Assembly: GCA_002449575.1 (NCBI GenBank)
Contig: DJXC01000160.1
Span: forward strand, 1 to 12,391
Direction: 5' to 3'
From: Ruminococcus sp. UBA7014
Lineage (GTDB): Bacteria > Bacillota > Clostridia > Oscillospirales > Ruminococcaceae
Length of the DNA stretch: 12,391 nt
In this document: positions 7,181 to 12,391 of the stretch, in pieces
Numbering within the stretch: position 1 is the first letter of the stretch
Layout of the letters: each line of letters opens with the position of its first letter
Position numbers and translations under genes: made by a program
Notes under the pieces: model-generated
Told to the model about the DNA's origin: nothing
Databases searched by the model: none
What the model saw: the letters and a program-made list of their open reading frames with translations, nothing else

Positions 7181-7633
7181 ATGCCTAATATCTTTGAGAG
7201 CATCGGCGGTGTGTTTAACAGTGCCACCAAAGGCGTAAGCGAAAATGCAAAAAACGCTGCTGAAGTCAATAACCTCAAGCGTAAAATTCTTTACGAGGAA
7301 GAACGTATTGTAGAAGTATTTGCTGATATCGGAAAGAAATACTACAAAAACCCCGAAGAAGACCCTGCTGTTCTGAAAGTTCTCTGTGATGACGTTGACA
7401 CCAGAAGAAAAAGAATCATGCAGATGAGAAAAGAGCTTAACAGCATTCGTGGCTGTAAAATCTGTCCCAAGTGTGATGCCGAAGTTGACCAGAAATTCCA
7501 GTATTGCAGTGTCTGCGGTGCAAAGCTGATTGACGATGAAGATGAAGAAGAATATGGCAATTCCATGGAAACCAACGATTATTTCACCGAGAGCGACAGC
7601 TTCTTTGCAGCAGATACTATTAAAAACTATTAA
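7181..7633 (+). CDS. Coiled-coil protein with C-terminal zinc ribbon
   Basis: A 150-residue soluble protein of unknown function. Residues 1-27 look like a short amphipathic head, residues 28-90 are a charged helical region likely to form a coiled coil, and residues 92-116 are a zinc ribbon with four Cys ligands (Cys95, Cys98, Cys109, Cys112) in CPKC and CSVCG. The tail (117-150) is acidic. Proteins with this layout are common in Clostridia and Ruminococcus as conserved hypotheticals; binding of zinc is inferred from the knuckles and no partner is known. The start at ATG 7181 lies eight bases after GGAG; the in-frame GTG at 7172 overlaps that ribosome site and is rejected. A promoter before it and a terminator after it make it monocistronic. 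Confidence 0.8.
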   Translation: MPNIFESIGGVFNSATKGVSENAKNAAEVNNLKRKILYEEERIVEVFADIGKKYYKNPEEDPAVLKVLCDDVDTRRKRIMQMRKELNSIRGCKICPKCDAEVDQKFQYCSVCGAKLIDDEDEEEYGNSMETNDYFTESDSFFAADTIKNY

Positions 7634-7646
7634 TCTGATATTTCAG

Positions 7647-7673
7647 AAATCCCCTGTTTTCAGGGGATTTTTT
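7647..7673 (+). terminator. Intrinsic terminator of the zinc-ribbon gene
   Basis: A perfect 10-bp stem (7647-7656 with 7661-7670, core ATCCCCTG/CAGGGGAT), a TTTT loop and a run of six T. The -35 box of fur starts two bases later. Confidence 0.93.
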
Positions 7674-7674
7674 C

Positions 7675-7703
7675 TTGACAAATTTCCGGAACTGTGTTAC
7701 AAT
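7675..7703 (+). promoter_or_regulatory. Promoter of the Fur-family gene
   Basis: Exact TTGACA (7675-7680) and TACAAT (7698-7703) with a 17-base spacer and TG one base before the -10 (extended -10). I see no clear 7-1-7 Fur/PerR/Zur inverted repeat over it. Confidence 0.8.
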
Positions 7704-7742
7704 CAAAATAGAGTTTTTTTAATTTTACAAGGAGGTTTCTGC

Positions 7743-8177
7743 ATGAAACAGAACAGCAGCAGCGGATATAAAACGAAACAAAAAGAAAAAATTCTGCAAT
7801 ATTTAATTTCACATCCCAGCCAGCATGTCACGGCTCAGGAAATTTCGCATCACCTGAATCAGGACGGCACAACTGTCGGTACAGCAACTATCTACAGACA
7901 GCTTGACCAGCTTGTCAATGACGGCACTATCCGGAAATATACCATTGACAGCCGGACAGGTGCTTGCTATGAATATCTGCCTGATTCCGAAGAATGCCAC
8001 AGACACTTTCATCTCAAATGTATGCAGTGCGAAAAATTATATCATGTTACCTGTGAGCATCTGTGTGAACTGGAAGAACATATTCTCGAACATCACGGCT
8101 TTCAGATAGACCAGTCAAAAACAGTGCTTTACGGCATCTGTGAAGCCTGCCGGAAAGAAAACAGCGAGATTAAGTAA
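7743..8177 (+). CDS. Fur-family metal-responsive repressor (Fur/Zur/PerR type)
   Basis: A 144-residue cytoplasmic DNA-binding regulator of normal family length. Residues 10-80 form the winged helix; TATIYRQLDQLVNDG (47-61) is the recognition helix with the near-invariant TIYR. Residues 85-136 are the metal-binding dimerisation domain: HRHFHLKCMQC (86-96) supplies His ligands and the first structural CxxC (Cys93, Cys96), and GICEAC (131-136) supplies the second (Cys133, Cys136), completing a Cys4 zinc site. Extra His and Glu around 101-118 can form the sensing site. Whether it senses iron, zinc, peroxide or manganese cannot be decided; the HFHLKC-type dimer domain and lack of a metal-transporter neighbour leave it open. 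ATG 7743 follows GGAGG by seven bases; upstream in-frame codons lie across the preceding terminator and are rejected. Confidence 0.9.
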   Translation: MKQNSSSGYKTKQKEKILQYLISHPSQHVTAQEISHHLNQDGTTVGTATIYRQLDQLVNDGTIRKYTIDSRTGACYEYLPDSEECHRHFHLKCMQCEKLYHVTCEHLCELEEHILEHHGFQIDQSKTVLYGICEACRKENSEIK

Positions 8178-8197
8178 ACCGGCGTTATTTCGCCGGT
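8178..8197. terminator. Hairpin between convergent fur and the small-ORF unit
   Basis: A perfect 7-bp GC-rich stem, ACCGGCG (8178-8184) and CGCCGGT (8191-8197), with a 6-base loop. It begins right after the fur stop and contains the stop of the opposing small ORF. There is no real T run on the plus side and only a weak T-rich stretch on the minus side, so it may be a weak terminator or a 3'-end stabiliser. Confidence 0.5.
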
Positions 8198-8295
8198 GTA
8201 TAGATTCGGACAGGCGCATCACTCTGCGCCAGAAGTGCCAGACGTGCAGCATCTGACGGACGTGGAATATAAATTCTGACAGGCGGTTCGTTCAT
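8185..8295 (-). CDS. Small ORF with internal peptide repeat, unknown function
   Basis: A 36-codon ORF on the minus strand, starting 21 bases after the ferritin-like gene and in the same orientation. The protein is cytoplasmic-looking, with no membrane segment. The pentapeptide PVRIY followed by x-Pro occurs twice: residues 5-11 (PVRIYIP) and 28-34 (PVRIYTP). The two copies flank an Asp-Ala-Ala-Arg-Leu-Ala helix-like middle. They use different codons (AGA/CGA, ATT/ATC, CCA/CCG), which argues for selection on the peptide rather than a DNA repeat. A purine-rich AAAGGGGAAAG lies upstream as a possible, non-ideal ribosome site. I do not recognise the family. It could be translationally coupled to the upstream gene, or be a chance ORF. 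Confidence 0.5.
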   Translation of the reverse strand: MNEPPVRIYIPRPSDAARLALLAQSDAPVRIYTPAK

Positions 8296-8316
8296 AACGG
8301 CTTTCCCCTTTCCGGA

Positions 8317-8760
8317 TTATAAATAAGGTGTAATTCTGTCCAGATATTCCCGTTCATGAGAAAGAATTTTCTTTCCCTGCTGACGGATTTCATCCGGAAT
8401 ATCAGTATTCTGATTGAGTACCTGATGCAACTGAATCATACCCATATTTGTCCCTTCCACCATGAGTTTTGCCGCCTGATGCACATCAATTCCCTTTAAC
8501 TTCTTCATCCGGATAGTAACATCTGTCCAGAATTTTGCCATAGTCCCCTGTTTGACCGGAATCTGATAATATTCCGCCATCTGGGAAGTAAGATTCTGTT
8601 TCTGATTTTCGTAATAATCCCGCTGATAAAACAATTCTTTCCGGAAACTGCGGTCTGATACGGTATCCAGAAGACTGTCAATTGCCGATGCACCGACAGC
8701 AGCATTTTTATAATATCCGTTGAGTACATTCTCCACCGGACTGGTAATTTCTTCTTCCAT
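8317..8760 (-). CDS. Ferritin-like helical-bundle protein, unknown function
   Basis: A 147-residue, almost wholly alpha-helical soluble protein. The segments EKxx-like at 10-45, a long charged helix around 48-70 (ELFYQRDYYENQKQNL), 78-100 and 105-145 (KLMVEGTNMGMIQLHQVLN, then HEREYLDRI) give the look of a four-helix bundle of the ferritin-like superfamily. Similar proteins occur as conserved hypotheticals in Clostridia. Canonical diiron ligand pairs (ExxH twice) are not evident, so I do not assign iron oxidation; a structural role is as likely. ATG 8760 follows AAGGAG by eight bases; codons further upstream belong to the divergent gene. A small ORF follows on the same strand, and the unit converges on fur. 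Confidence 0.62.
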   Translation of the reverse strand: MEEEITSPVENVLNGYYKNAAVGASAIDSLLDTVSDRSFRKELFYQRDYYENQKQNLTSQMAEYYQIPVKQGTMAKFWTDVTIRMKKLKGIDVHQAAKLMVEGTNMGMIQLHQVLNQNTDIPDEIRQQGKKILSHEREYLDRITPYL

Positions 8761-8794
8761 GTTCAGCACTCCTTTTCTGATTGAATTCAAGACT

Positions 8795-8823
8795 AGTATA
8801 CCACAGAAAGGCGCATTTATGAA
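8795..8823 (-). promoter_or_regulatory. Extended -10 promoter of the ferritin-like gene
   Basis: Minus-strand TATACT (8795-8800) preceded by TGG (extended -10), with a poor -35 (TTCATA, 8818-8823) at 17 bases. The -35 overlaps the start codon of the divergent gene; only 58 bases separate the two start codons. No clear promoter for the divergent gene was found here. Confidence 0.5.
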
Positions 8824-9328
8824 ATCTGTTCTGAAAATTTTCGGTTTTCTGATTCTTGCCGAAATTCTGACACTTTTTATTAATCTGACATTAGCATTTT
8901 CCGGGCATCTGCTGCTGCGGATGGCTTGTGCATTCTGCACCTGCGGCATACTTGCAGGGCTTTGCGGTCAGGCAGGCTACAGCACCGCCGAAGCATACCG
9001 GAAGCAGCATCTGGAACTAAAAAAACTAAAAATTTCCGGATTTGGGTTTATCAGTAGTCTGCCGTATCTGGTCTGCTGGATTTTATTATTCTGTGCAAGA
9101 CAACATCTTATCAGTCCGGAATTTTACCGGAGCTATAAGCTTTTGTGTGCGCCGTTCTGGAGTGTATGCAATATGTTCAGTGCAGATATTTCTGCTTTGG
9201 CTCTTCCCCTATCAGGACTGCTGACACTGCTGATTCTGAGTTTTCTGCCGATGGTTTCTTTCTGCATTGCCTGTTATGCAACCCGGAACGGAAAAACTCT
9301 TGACCAGATACTTTATCACAAATCATGA
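8819..9328 (+). CDS. Four-helix integral membrane protein, unknown function
   Basis: A 169-residue membrane protein. Hydrophobic segments lie at about residues 4-27, 30-50, 73-95 and 131-153, with a basic cytoplasmic-type loop (RKQHLELKKLK) between the second and third. It is Cys-rich for its size, including CAFCTCG in helix two, but the Cys are inside hydrophobic stretches and do not form a recognisable metal site. I do not recognise a named family; similar small four-helix proteins are common hypotheticals in Firmicutes. ATG 8819 follows AAAGG by seven bases; the upstream in-frame ATG near 8720 would overlap the divergent gene and is rejected. A hairpin terminator follows directly. Confidence 0.7.
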   Translation: MKSVLKIFGFLILAEILTLFINLTLAFSGHLLLRMACAFCTCGILAGLCGQAGYSTAEAYRKQHLELKKLKISGFGFISSLPYLVCWILLFCARQHLISPEFYRSYKLLCAPFWSVCNMFSADISALALPLSGLLTLLILSFLPMVSFCIACYATRNGKTLDQILYHKS

Positions 9329-9358
9329 AAACACCGTCCGGCATTCTGGACGGTGTTT
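9329..9358. terminator. Hairpin terminator between convergent genes
   Basis: A perfect 11-bp stem, 9329-9339 with 9348-9358 (core CACCGTCC/GGACGGTG), with an 8-base loop. It starts at the base after the membrane-protein stop. T runs are short (TTT on plus, TTTT on minus), so it is probably bidirectional with moderate strength. Confidence 0.8.
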
Positions 9359-9393
9359 CCATATCTTATTGTTTACTCATATCAAAGGAGGCT

Positions 9394-9786
9394 TTACTTG
9401 TTTGTTACTTTATCAGCGACATTTTTAACGGCATCTACAGCCTTTTCGGCAGCAGCTTTTGCAGCATTGGCGGCATCTTCGCCAATGTCTTTTTTGCCGT
9501 GGGACTGATTTTTCAGGGGGATTTCTGTACCGTTGACAGTTACCTTGCATTCGCTGTCGCCGATTTTAATTTTCTGAATTGCAGCCTTGACGATTTCGCC
9601 GGACGGAAGCTTTCCTTCCAGTGCGCCAATACCAGTGACAGCCTTAATTCCTTTTGTTTCTGCCTTGACTTCGCCATTGATTTTCAGGGTAATCGTTGCT
9701 TTCAGTTCAGAATTTTCCACAATGATAGCATTTCCCTTGTAATCAAATTCATAAATATCAACTGTATCCAAATTAATTGCAGACAT
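9394..9786 (-). CDS. Small protein with Ala/Lys-rich amphipathic tail, unknown function
   Basis: A 130-residue soluble protein without signal peptide or membrane helix. Residues 1-90 alternate as beta strands (DIYEFDYKGNAIIV, ATITLKING, KVTVNGTEIPL), suggesting a small beta domain. Residues 98-130 are a continuous amphipathic helix rich in Ala and Lys with an A-A-x-A-A-x-A-A pattern, like the helices of LEA-type or membrane-surface or DNA-associating proteins. The family is not recognised. The start ATG 9786 lies ten bases after AAAGGAG; another ATG closer to that site (9793) is out of frame and stops after six codons. It has its own strong promoter with a palindromic -10 region. The opposite-strand 156-codon reading frame lacks any family or signal and is treated as a shadow. 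Confidence 0.65.
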   Translation of the reverse strand: MSAINLDTVDIYEFDYKGNAIIVENSELKATITLKINGEVKAETKGIKAVTGIGALEGKLPSGEIVKAAIQKIKIGDSECKVTVNGTEIPLKNQSHGKKDIGEDAANAAKAAAEKAVDAVKNVADKVTNK

Positions 9787-9819
9787 TTTCCATAATCTCC
9801 TTTAAAATTTTAAAAATTA

Positions 9820-9848
9820 ACGTTAAAAAGCACATATTTTTTTAACGT
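9820..9848 (-). promoter_or_regulatory. 5'-terminal leader hairpin of the Ala/Lys-tailed protein gene
   Basis: A perfect 10-bp inverted repeat, ACGTTAAAAA (9820-9829) and TTTTTAACGT (9839-9848), with a 9-base loop. It lies within about two bases of the start point predicted from the promoter (about 9850), so the mRNA would begin in a stem-loop. Confidence 0.55.
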
Positions 9849-9869
9849 ATGTGATTATTATATCACATA
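9848..9869 (-). promoter_or_regulatory. Palindromic operator candidate over the -10 box
   Basis: A perfect palindrome, TATGTGAT (9848-9855), six central bases, ATCACATA (9862-9869). It covers the -10 element of the minus-strand promoter, a classic repressor position. The TGTGAT/ATCACA arms recall CRP/FNR-type sites, but the spacing is two bases longer than a CRP site. Confidence 0.5.
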
Positions 9870-9885
9870 TTTACACAAAAGTCAA
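9857..9885 (-). promoter_or_regulatory. Promoter of the Ala/Lys-tailed protein gene
   Basis: Minus-strand TTGACT (9880-9885) and exact TATAAT (9857-9862) with a 17-base spacer. Confidence 0.8.
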
Positions 9886-10054
9886 GATGTATTTTAAAAT
9901 TTTTATGTTATGTTTTTTATTTTTCCGTTGACAGCCATTTTTATGCTGAATTCATGTTTTTTCTTAAAATTCAAAAGTGAAACAGGCATACTGCTTTGTT
10001 TTTTTAAGAGGACACCCTGTTTTTCTGCAAAACTGACGAAATTTCAAAAATCGC
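9886..10054. other. AT-rich spacer without a recognisable gene
   Basis: This stretch belongs to a 433-base gap between the divergent start codons at 9786 and 10220. It is T-rich on the plus strand. A lone TTGACA (9928-9933) lacks a good -10. The short ORFs crossing it on both strands lack ribosome sites and plausible composition. I see nothing functional in it beyond the flanking promoters. Confidence 0.6.
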
Positions 10055-10083
10055 TTGACAAATCTGCTCTTTTCGTGTATGAT
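10055..10083 (+). promoter_or_regulatory. Promoter of glnN
   Basis: Exact TTGACA (10055-10060) and TATGAT (10078-10083) with a 17-base spacer, predicting a start near 10090 and a leader of about 130 nt. The -10 overlaps an 11-base palindrome, ATGATAATCAT (10079-10089). Confidence 0.78.
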
Positions 10084-10088
10084 AATCA

Positions 10089-10126
10089 TGTAAACTGATT
10101 CACGCAAACGGAACAATGGCGTTCCG
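10089..10126 (+). promoter_or_regulatory. Candidate ANTAR-protein target: dual hexaloop hairpins in the glnN leader
   Basis: Hairpin two is clear: CGGAAC (10109-10114) pairs with GTTCCG (10121-10126), leaving the six-base loop AATGGC. Hairpin one is weaker: bases 10089-10093 pair with 10100-10104 with one A-C mismatch and one wobble, leaving the six-base loop ACTGAT. Both loops have A at position 1 and G at position 4, the hallmark of ANTAR antiterminator targets, and a 4-base linker separates them. Hairpin two shares bases with the terminator-like stem that follows, as antitermination requires. Confidence 0.5.
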
Positions 10127-10195
10127 GATTTGCAGATGATTCGCAGAATGCAAAAACTCTGTGCTTGTCTGTCTTTCCGGAACGTCATTGTTTTT
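10112..10195 (+). terminator. Leader terminator (attenuator) upstream of glnN
   Basis: A 16-bp stem pairs 10112-10127 with 10177-10192 (one G-U wobble) and runs into TTTTT (10191-10195). The 49-base apical part holds a smaller stem, TTTGCA (10129-10134) with TGCAAA (10149-10154). It ends before the ribosome site, and its 5' arm overlaps the second hexaloop hairpin, so only one of the two can form. Confidence 0.55.
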
Positions 10196-10219
10196 CATTT
10201 TCAAGGAGGTTTTTTTCTG

Positions 10220-12307
10220 ATGGGAAATAATTCAGTTGCCGAATATTTCGGCTGTAATGTATTTAATGATGTTGTCATGAGAGAACGTCTGCCGAAATAT
10301 GCTTATAAGGCAGTTGTCAAGACAAAGCAGTTCGGCACAGCTCTCGACCCGGAAGTTGCTGATGTGGTTGCCAATGCCATGAAAGACTGGGCAATCGAAA
10401 AAGGTGCAACACATTACACACACTGGTTTCAGCCGATGACCGGTGTCACAGCAGAAAAGCATGATGCTTTTATTTCTCCTGCACCTCACGGTCAGGTGAT
10501 TCTGGAATTTTCCGGAAAAGAATTAATCAAAGGCGAACCGGATGCCTCTTCTTTCCCGTCCGGCGGACTTCGTGCAACATTTGAAGCCAGAGGTTATACA
10601 GCATGGGACCCGACTTCTGATGCTTTTATTAAAGATGATTCTTTATATATTCCGACAGCATTCTGTTCTTATACAGGTGAAATTCTGGATAAGAAAACCC
10701 CTCTGCTGCGTTCCATGGAAGCCGTGAATGAACAGGCACTGCGAATTTTAAGATTATTTGGCAATACCAAAGCAACCAGAGTTATCACAACAGTAGGTGC
10801 TGAACAGGAATATTTCCTTGTAGATAAAAAATATTATGATTTAAGAGAAGATTTAGTAATTACCGGACGTACCCTGTTCGGTGCAAAACCTCCGAAGGGA
10901 CAGGAACTGGAAGACCATTATTTCGGCAATATCAAGCAGAGAGTTTCTGATTTCATGAAAGATTTGGACAAAGAACTCTGGAAACTTGGCATTTATGCAA
11001 AAACCAAGCATAATGAAGTTGCTCCCGGTCAGCATGAATTAGCTCCGGTGTTCACAACTTCTAATATTGCTGCTGACCATAATCAGCTGACTATGGAACT
11101 GATGAAGAAAATCGCCCGGAAACATGGTCTTGTATGCCTGCTGCATGAAAAGCCGTTTGCAGGCATTAACGGTTCAGGCAAGCATAATAACTGGTCTATG
11201 TCCTCGAATGACGGACAGAATCTGCTTGACCCCGGCGACACACCGCAGGAGAATATGCAGTTTTTGACATTCCTGTGTGCGATTATCAAAGCCGTTCATG
11301 AATATGCGCCTCTGCTGAGACTTTCTGCTGCTTCTGCCGGAAATGACCACAGACTCGGTGCAAATGAAGCTCCGCCGGCTGTTGTTTCTGTATTCATCGG
11401 TTCGGAACTTCAGGAGGTAATTGAAGCCCTCGAAAACGGAAAGAAATATGTTTCCAGCACTGCGGAATTCGACATTGGCATTGATGCACTCCCGAATTTC
11501 AAGAAAGATACAACTGACAGAAACAGAACTTCTCCTTTTGCCTTTACAGGCAACAAATTTGAATTCAGAATGCTTGGTTCTGCGGATTCTATTTCCTGTA
11601 CCAATACTATCATGAATACTATCATGGCAGAAGAACTCAGCCAGTTCGCTGACGAACTGGAAAAGGCTGATGATTTCAAAAAAGCCCTGAAAGCTCTGCT
11701 TGTCAGAACTATTAAGGAACATAAGCAGATTATCTTCAATGGCAACGGCTATTCTGATGAATGGCTTGCAGAAGCTGAACGCCGTGGTCTGCCGAATCTG
11801 GTTTCTACTGTTGACTGTGTTCCGCTGTACACCAGACCGGAATATGTTTCTGTTTTTGAAAAATTCAAAGTTTACACAAAAGTCGAGCTGGAATCCAGAA
11901 CGGAAATTCTGCTTGAAAATTACAGCAAGGTCATCAATATCGAAGCTTTAACTATGCTTGACATGGTCAGAAAACAGATTCTTCCTGCTGCTGTCAAAGT
12001 AACAAAAGATATCTGTGATGCTGCACTTGCCAAGAAAGAACTCGGCATTGACAATGCCTTTGAAGTCGGCTATGCTTCCAGACTTTCTGCGCTGACTTCC
12101 GGAATTTCTGATGCTGTCCGTGTTCTGGATGAAAAAGTGATTGCTGCACAGGGAATTGAAGAAGTCGAAGCTACTGCAAAATTCTGCCGTTCTGATGTAT
12201 TTGTTGCTATGCAGAATCTGCGCTGTCTGGTTGATGAACTGGAAACCAATGTTTCTTCCAAAGAATGGCCGATTCCGTCTTATGTTGACCTGCTCTTTAC
12301 AGTATAA
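10220..12307 (+). CDS. glnN: Glutamine synthetase type III (GSIII)
   Basis: A complete 695-residue cytoplasmic enzyme that makes glutamine from glutamate, ammonia and ATP, the main entry of ammonia into metabolism. The length matches GSIII (about 700) and not GSI/GSII (about 350-470). Motifs in order: GEPDASSFPSGGLRATFEARG (from residue 105), VGAEQEYF (192-199, metal-binding Glu195 and Glu197), KHNEVAPGQHELAP in the middle, HEKPFAGINGSGKHNNWS (ending at 326, ATP/glutamate site), SAGNDHRLGANEAPP, and FEFRMLGS (Arg450). ATG 10220 follows AGGAGGT by nine bases; codons further upstream lie in the structured leader and are rejected. No frameshift or missing key block is seen. GSIII genes of Ruminococcus and other Clostridia are often tied to ANTAR regulators, which suits the leader here. 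A strong terminator follows, so it appears monocistronic. Confidence 0.96.
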   Translation: MGNNSVAEYFGCNVFNDVVMRERLPKYAYKAVVKTKQFGTALDPEVADVVANAMKDWAIEKGATHYTHWFQPMTGVTAEKHDAFISPAPHGQVILEFSGKELIKGEPDASSFPSGGLRATFEARGYTAWDPTSDAFIKDDSLYIPTAFCSYTGEILDKKTPLLRSMEAVNEQALRILRLFGNTKATRVITTVGAEQEYFLVDKKYYDLREDLVITGRTLFGAKPPKGQELEDHYFGNIKQRVSDFMKDLDKELWKLGIYAKTKHNEVAPGQHELAPVFTTSNIAADHNQLTMELMKKIARKHGLVCLLHEKPFAGINGSGKHNNWSMSSNDGQNLLDPGDTPQENMQFLTFLCAIIKAVHEYAPLLRLSAASAGNDHRLGANEAPPAVVSVFIGSELQEVIEALENGKKYVSSTAEFDIGIDALPNFKKDTTDRNRTSPFAFTGNKFEFRMLGSADSISCTNTIMNTIMAEELSQFADELEKADDFKKALKALLVRTIKEHKQIIFNGNGYSDEWLAEAERRGLPNLVSTVDCVPLYTRPEYVSVFEKFKVYTKVELESRTEILLENYSKVINIEALTMLDMVRKQILPAAVKVTKDICDAALAKKELGIDNAFEVGYASRLSALTSGISDAVRVLDEKVIAAQGIEEVEATAKFCRSDVFVAMQNLRCLVDELETNVSSKEWPIPSYVDLLFTV

Positions 12308-12322
12308 TCTCCTAAAAAAATC

Positions 12323-12364
12323 ATCTGCCCCCATGGATTCCATGAGGGCAGATTTTTATTTTTT
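12323..12364 (+). terminator. Intrinsic terminator of glnN
   Basis: A 14-bp stem with one mismatch pairs 12323-12336 with 12340-12353 (ends ATCTGCCC/GGGCAGAT), followed by a long T-rich tract to 12364. The A run before it could let it act for a convergent gene as well. Confidence 0.92.
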
Positions 12365-12391
12365 CTGATAAATCAGAATTTGTAGACCTCA

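Noticed and set aside
8761..8949. N-terminal extension of the ferritin-like gene
   Set aside because: It would run through the divergent membrane-protein gene; ATG 8760 has an excellent AAGGAG site and the extension is basic and unstructured-looking.
9325..9795. 156-codon open frame on the plus strand opposite the Ala/Lys-tailed gene
   Set aside because: It is the complement of a better gene, starts inside the terminator, and its Cys/Phe/Ser-rich composition matches no family. The minus-strand gene has a promoter, ribosome site and coherent protein.
9928..9956. Promoter starting with TTGACA in the glnN upstream gap
   Set aside because: No acceptable -10 at 15-19 bases; the hexamer alone is not enough.
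12374..12391. C-terminus of a convergent minus-strand gene (reading ...EVYKF, stop)
   Set aside because: Only five codons would be visible before the window edge; it cannot be told from chance, although the A run before the glnN terminator would suit a bidirectional terminator.
1..12391. CRISPR array, tRNA, rRNA, insertion sequence or integrated element
   Set aside because: No evenly spaced direct repeats, cloverleaf, transposase, integrase or flanking att-like duplications were seen.

Overview
The window reads as a chromosome segment of an anaerobic Firmicute close to Ruminococcus (Oscillospiraceae). The reasons are dockerin modules on secreted proteins, Thr-rich linkers, a type III glutamine synthetase, strong AAGGAGG ribosome sites and near-consensus TTGACA-N17-TATAAT promoters. 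No tRNA, rRNA, insertion sequence, prophage or CRISPR array is visible. It is a mosaic of small, mostly single-gene transcription units on both strands.

Left part (1-1622, all minus strand): a ccdA-type membrane thiol-disulfide carrier is followed by the start of a membrane-anchored protein, probably its extracytoplasmic thioredoxin-like partner, cut by the window edge. Upstream lies a divergent formate/nitrite-type channel with its own promoter and terminator.

Cellulosome-like part (1701-4664): two convergent secreted-protein genes share one bidirectional terminator. One encodes a signal peptide, a cohesin-like beta domain and a C-terminal dockerin. The other encodes a signal peptide, an N-terminal dockerin, cell-wall-binding repeats, two Thr-rich linkers and a C-terminal transglutaminase-like domain. 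Together they suggest surface-complex assembly rather than sugar hydrolysis.

Middle part (4738-8177, plus strand): a DUF2461 protein, a signal-less clan GH-A hydrolase resembling GH26, a coiled-coil/zinc-ribbon protein and a Fur-family metal regulator. Each has its own recognisable promoter.

Right part (8178-9885): a minus-strand ferritin-like helical protein is followed by an untracked 36-codon ORF with an internal peptide repeat; together they converge on fur. A four-helix membrane protein diverges from the ferritin-like gene. A small Ala/Lys-tailed protein on the minus strand has a promoter with a palindrome over its -10 box and a hairpin at the predicted 5' end of its mRNA.

Nitrogen part (10055-12364): a complete type III glutamine synthetase gene sits behind a leader of about 130 nt. 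The leader contains two hexaloop hairpins with A at loop position 1 and G at position 4. The second is mutually exclusive with a 16-bp terminator-like stem. This is the arrangement expected of an ANTAR-protein antitermination target and is the most interesting regulatory signal in the window.
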